DNA of 7,025 nucleotides from Ilumatobacteraceae bacterium (lineage in GTDB: Bacteria > Actinomycetota > Acidimicrobiia > Acidimicrobiales > Ilumatobacteraceae): contig JAENVT010000542.1 in NCBI GenBank assembly GCA_016650435.1, forward strand, positions 1 to 7,025, given 5' to 3'. Positions 6,078 through 7,025 of the stretch are shown piece by piece. The notes beneath the pieces are model-generated. The model ran no database searches and was not told the DNA's origin. It was given only the letters and a program-made list of their open reading frames with translations. Numbering within the stretch: position 1 is the stretch's first letter; every line of letters starts with the position of its first letter. The translations under genes were made by a program, and so were the position numbers.

Positions 6078-7025
6078 TCACGCGCTGCGCAGCGCATCTC
6101 CCAGTCGGGCGACACCTTCGGCGATGTCGGCGTCGTCGTAGAAGGCGTAGCTCAACCGGATGTGGTTGCCCAGCGCCCCGGTCGGCGAGAACTGAGCGCC
6201 ATGACGCACGTCAACTCCGTGCCGCTTGGCGATCGAGCGAAGCGCGGCCCCGTCGACGCCCTCTGGTAGTCGCAGCCACACGAAGTATCCGCCAGCCGGT
6301 ACGTCGTACCGCACCCAGTCGGGCAGGTGGTGGCGAAGGGCGGCGATCATCGTCGCTGAACGTCGGGCGAAGGTGGCCCGCAGCCACTCGACGTATTCCT
6401 GTTGCCAACCCATGCGCATCATCGCCGTCGACAGGCTCGACGTCACCGGGTTCAGGCCTCCCCCGCTGAGGATCAATCCCGAGTCGGCAAGCACGGCGAG
6501 CCGCTGGGTCGAGCCATGAATCCAACCGAGGCGCATCCCGGGAGCAAGGATCTTGGAGAACGTGCCGATCGACAGGATCGGTCCGTCGTCGACATACGCC
6601 GACATTGCCGGTGGCATCGCACCGGGGGCGTAACGCAACAGGTGGTACACCTCGTCGGCGATGATCAGCACGTCGTCGGCGTTGGCCGCGTCGACGAGTT
6701 GGAGGCGTCGTTGCGCCGACATCGTCACACCAGTCGGATTCTGAAACGCGGGAATGGTGTAGACGAACGCCACCCGCTTGCCTTCCCTGCGAATTGCCGC
6801 GACCGCCTCGGTCAACGCTCCGACGACGAGGCCGTCTTCGTCGATGGGCACGCCGCGAATTTCCAAACCGTGATCGCGAAACACCTGGAAGGCGAGGAAG
6901 TAAGTCGGTTCCTCGACGATCACCACGTCGCCCGGTGTGGTCAGCACCGTGCACAGCATCTCCAGCGCCTGCGAGTTGCCGTTCGTCGAGAACAGTTGCT
7001 CCGGAGCAACGGGCACGCCGTACGC
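6078..7025 (-). CDS. PLP-dependent aminotransferase class I/II, C-terminal part (runs off the right edge)
   Basis: Fold-type I pyridoxal-phosphate enzyme that should move an amino group between an amino acid and a 2-oxo acid in the cytoplasm. The frame is open to the edge, so the gene starts beyond the window; 315 codons are present and roughly 70-100 are missing. Counting from the GTG at 7016, visible motifs are STNGNSQALEML (10-21, cofactor phosphate loop), PAFQNPTG (89-96, N93), IADEVYHLLRY (119-129, D121 and Y124 on the PLP ring), SIGTFSKILAPGMRLGW (149-165, Schiff-base K155 and phosphate-binding R162) and HIRLSYAF near the end, whose Arg binds the substrate carboxylate. The wording fits the LysN / 2-aminoadipate and aromatic transaminase group (also the C-terminal domain of MocR regulators, which cannot be excluded because the N-terminus is missing). 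All catalytic residues are intact. Confidence 0.9.
   Translation of the reverse strand, partial: AYGVPVAPEQLFSTNGNSQALEMLCTVLTTPGDVVIVEEPTYFLAFQVFRDHGLEIRGVPIDEDGLVVGALTEAVAAIRREGKRVAFVYTIPAFQNPTGVTMSAQRRLQLVDAANADDVLIIADEVYHLLRYAPGAMPPAMSAYVDDGPILSIGTFSKILAPGMRLGWIHGSTQRLAVLADSGLILSGGGLNPVTSSLSTAMMRMGWQQEYVEWLRATFARRSATMIAALRHHLPDWVRYDVPAGGYFVWLRLPEGVDGAALRSIAKRHGVDVRHGAQFSPTGALGNHIRLSYAFYDDADIAEGVARLGDALRSA

Noticed and set aside
5726..6469. Plus-strand frame of 247 codons spanning the amidohydrolase-aminotransferase gap
   Set aside because: Arg-rich, motif-free, antisense to two genes and crossing the intergenic hairpin.

Overview
The window reads as GC-rich chromosomal DNA from an actinobacterium. 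The gene types (a luciferase-like flavin monooxygenase, a D-aminoacylase-like amidohydrolase, a PadR-controlled ABC exporter) and the frequent GTG starts would suit Acidimicrobiia or a relative, but that placement is inference; no marker gene is present to settle it. Gene density is high. All genes except the monooxygenase lie on the minus strand. There are no insertion sequences, phage genes, CRISPR arrays or toxin-antitoxin genes.

Layout. Positions 1-1638 (minus) hold the start of an ABC exporter operon that continues off the left edge: a PadR-family repressor, an ABC ATPase of the MacB/LolD type, and the first 112 codons of an FtsX-like permease. Each junction is a 4-base stop/start overlap (ATGA, then GTGA), so the three genes are probably co-transcribed and translationally coupled. 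A candidate promoter with an overlapping dyad (1668-1680) and a second dyad (1698-1710) lies just upstream of padR, which suggests autoregulation. Upstream of that are a GNAT acetyltransferase (1732-2313, minus) and tRNA-Ala(UGC) with an encoded CCA (2451-2526, minus). A plus-strand luciferase-like monooxygenase (2632-3924) diverges from the tRNA and ends at a strong compound hairpin (3926-3974), which separates it from the convergent minus-strand cluster.

Positions 3993-7025 (minus) hold a class I/II aminotransferase cut by the right edge, a 157-base gap with a bulged hairpin (6029-6060), an Amidohydro_3-type amidohydrolase, and a 67-residue four-cysteine zinc ribbon protein whose ATG overlaps the amidohydrolase stop.

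The exporter operon is a self-contained stress or export module. The amidohydrolase and the zinc ribbon protein are tightly linked and may work together; the aminotransferase may belong to the same amino-acid or N-acyl-amino-acid catabolism, but the hairpin between them leaves this open. I do not see convincing evidence for a new biological system. The items most worth checking are the coupled zinc ribbon protein, the apparent loss of one metal ligand in the amidohydrolase, and the palindromic hairpin, which may be a dispersed repeat.
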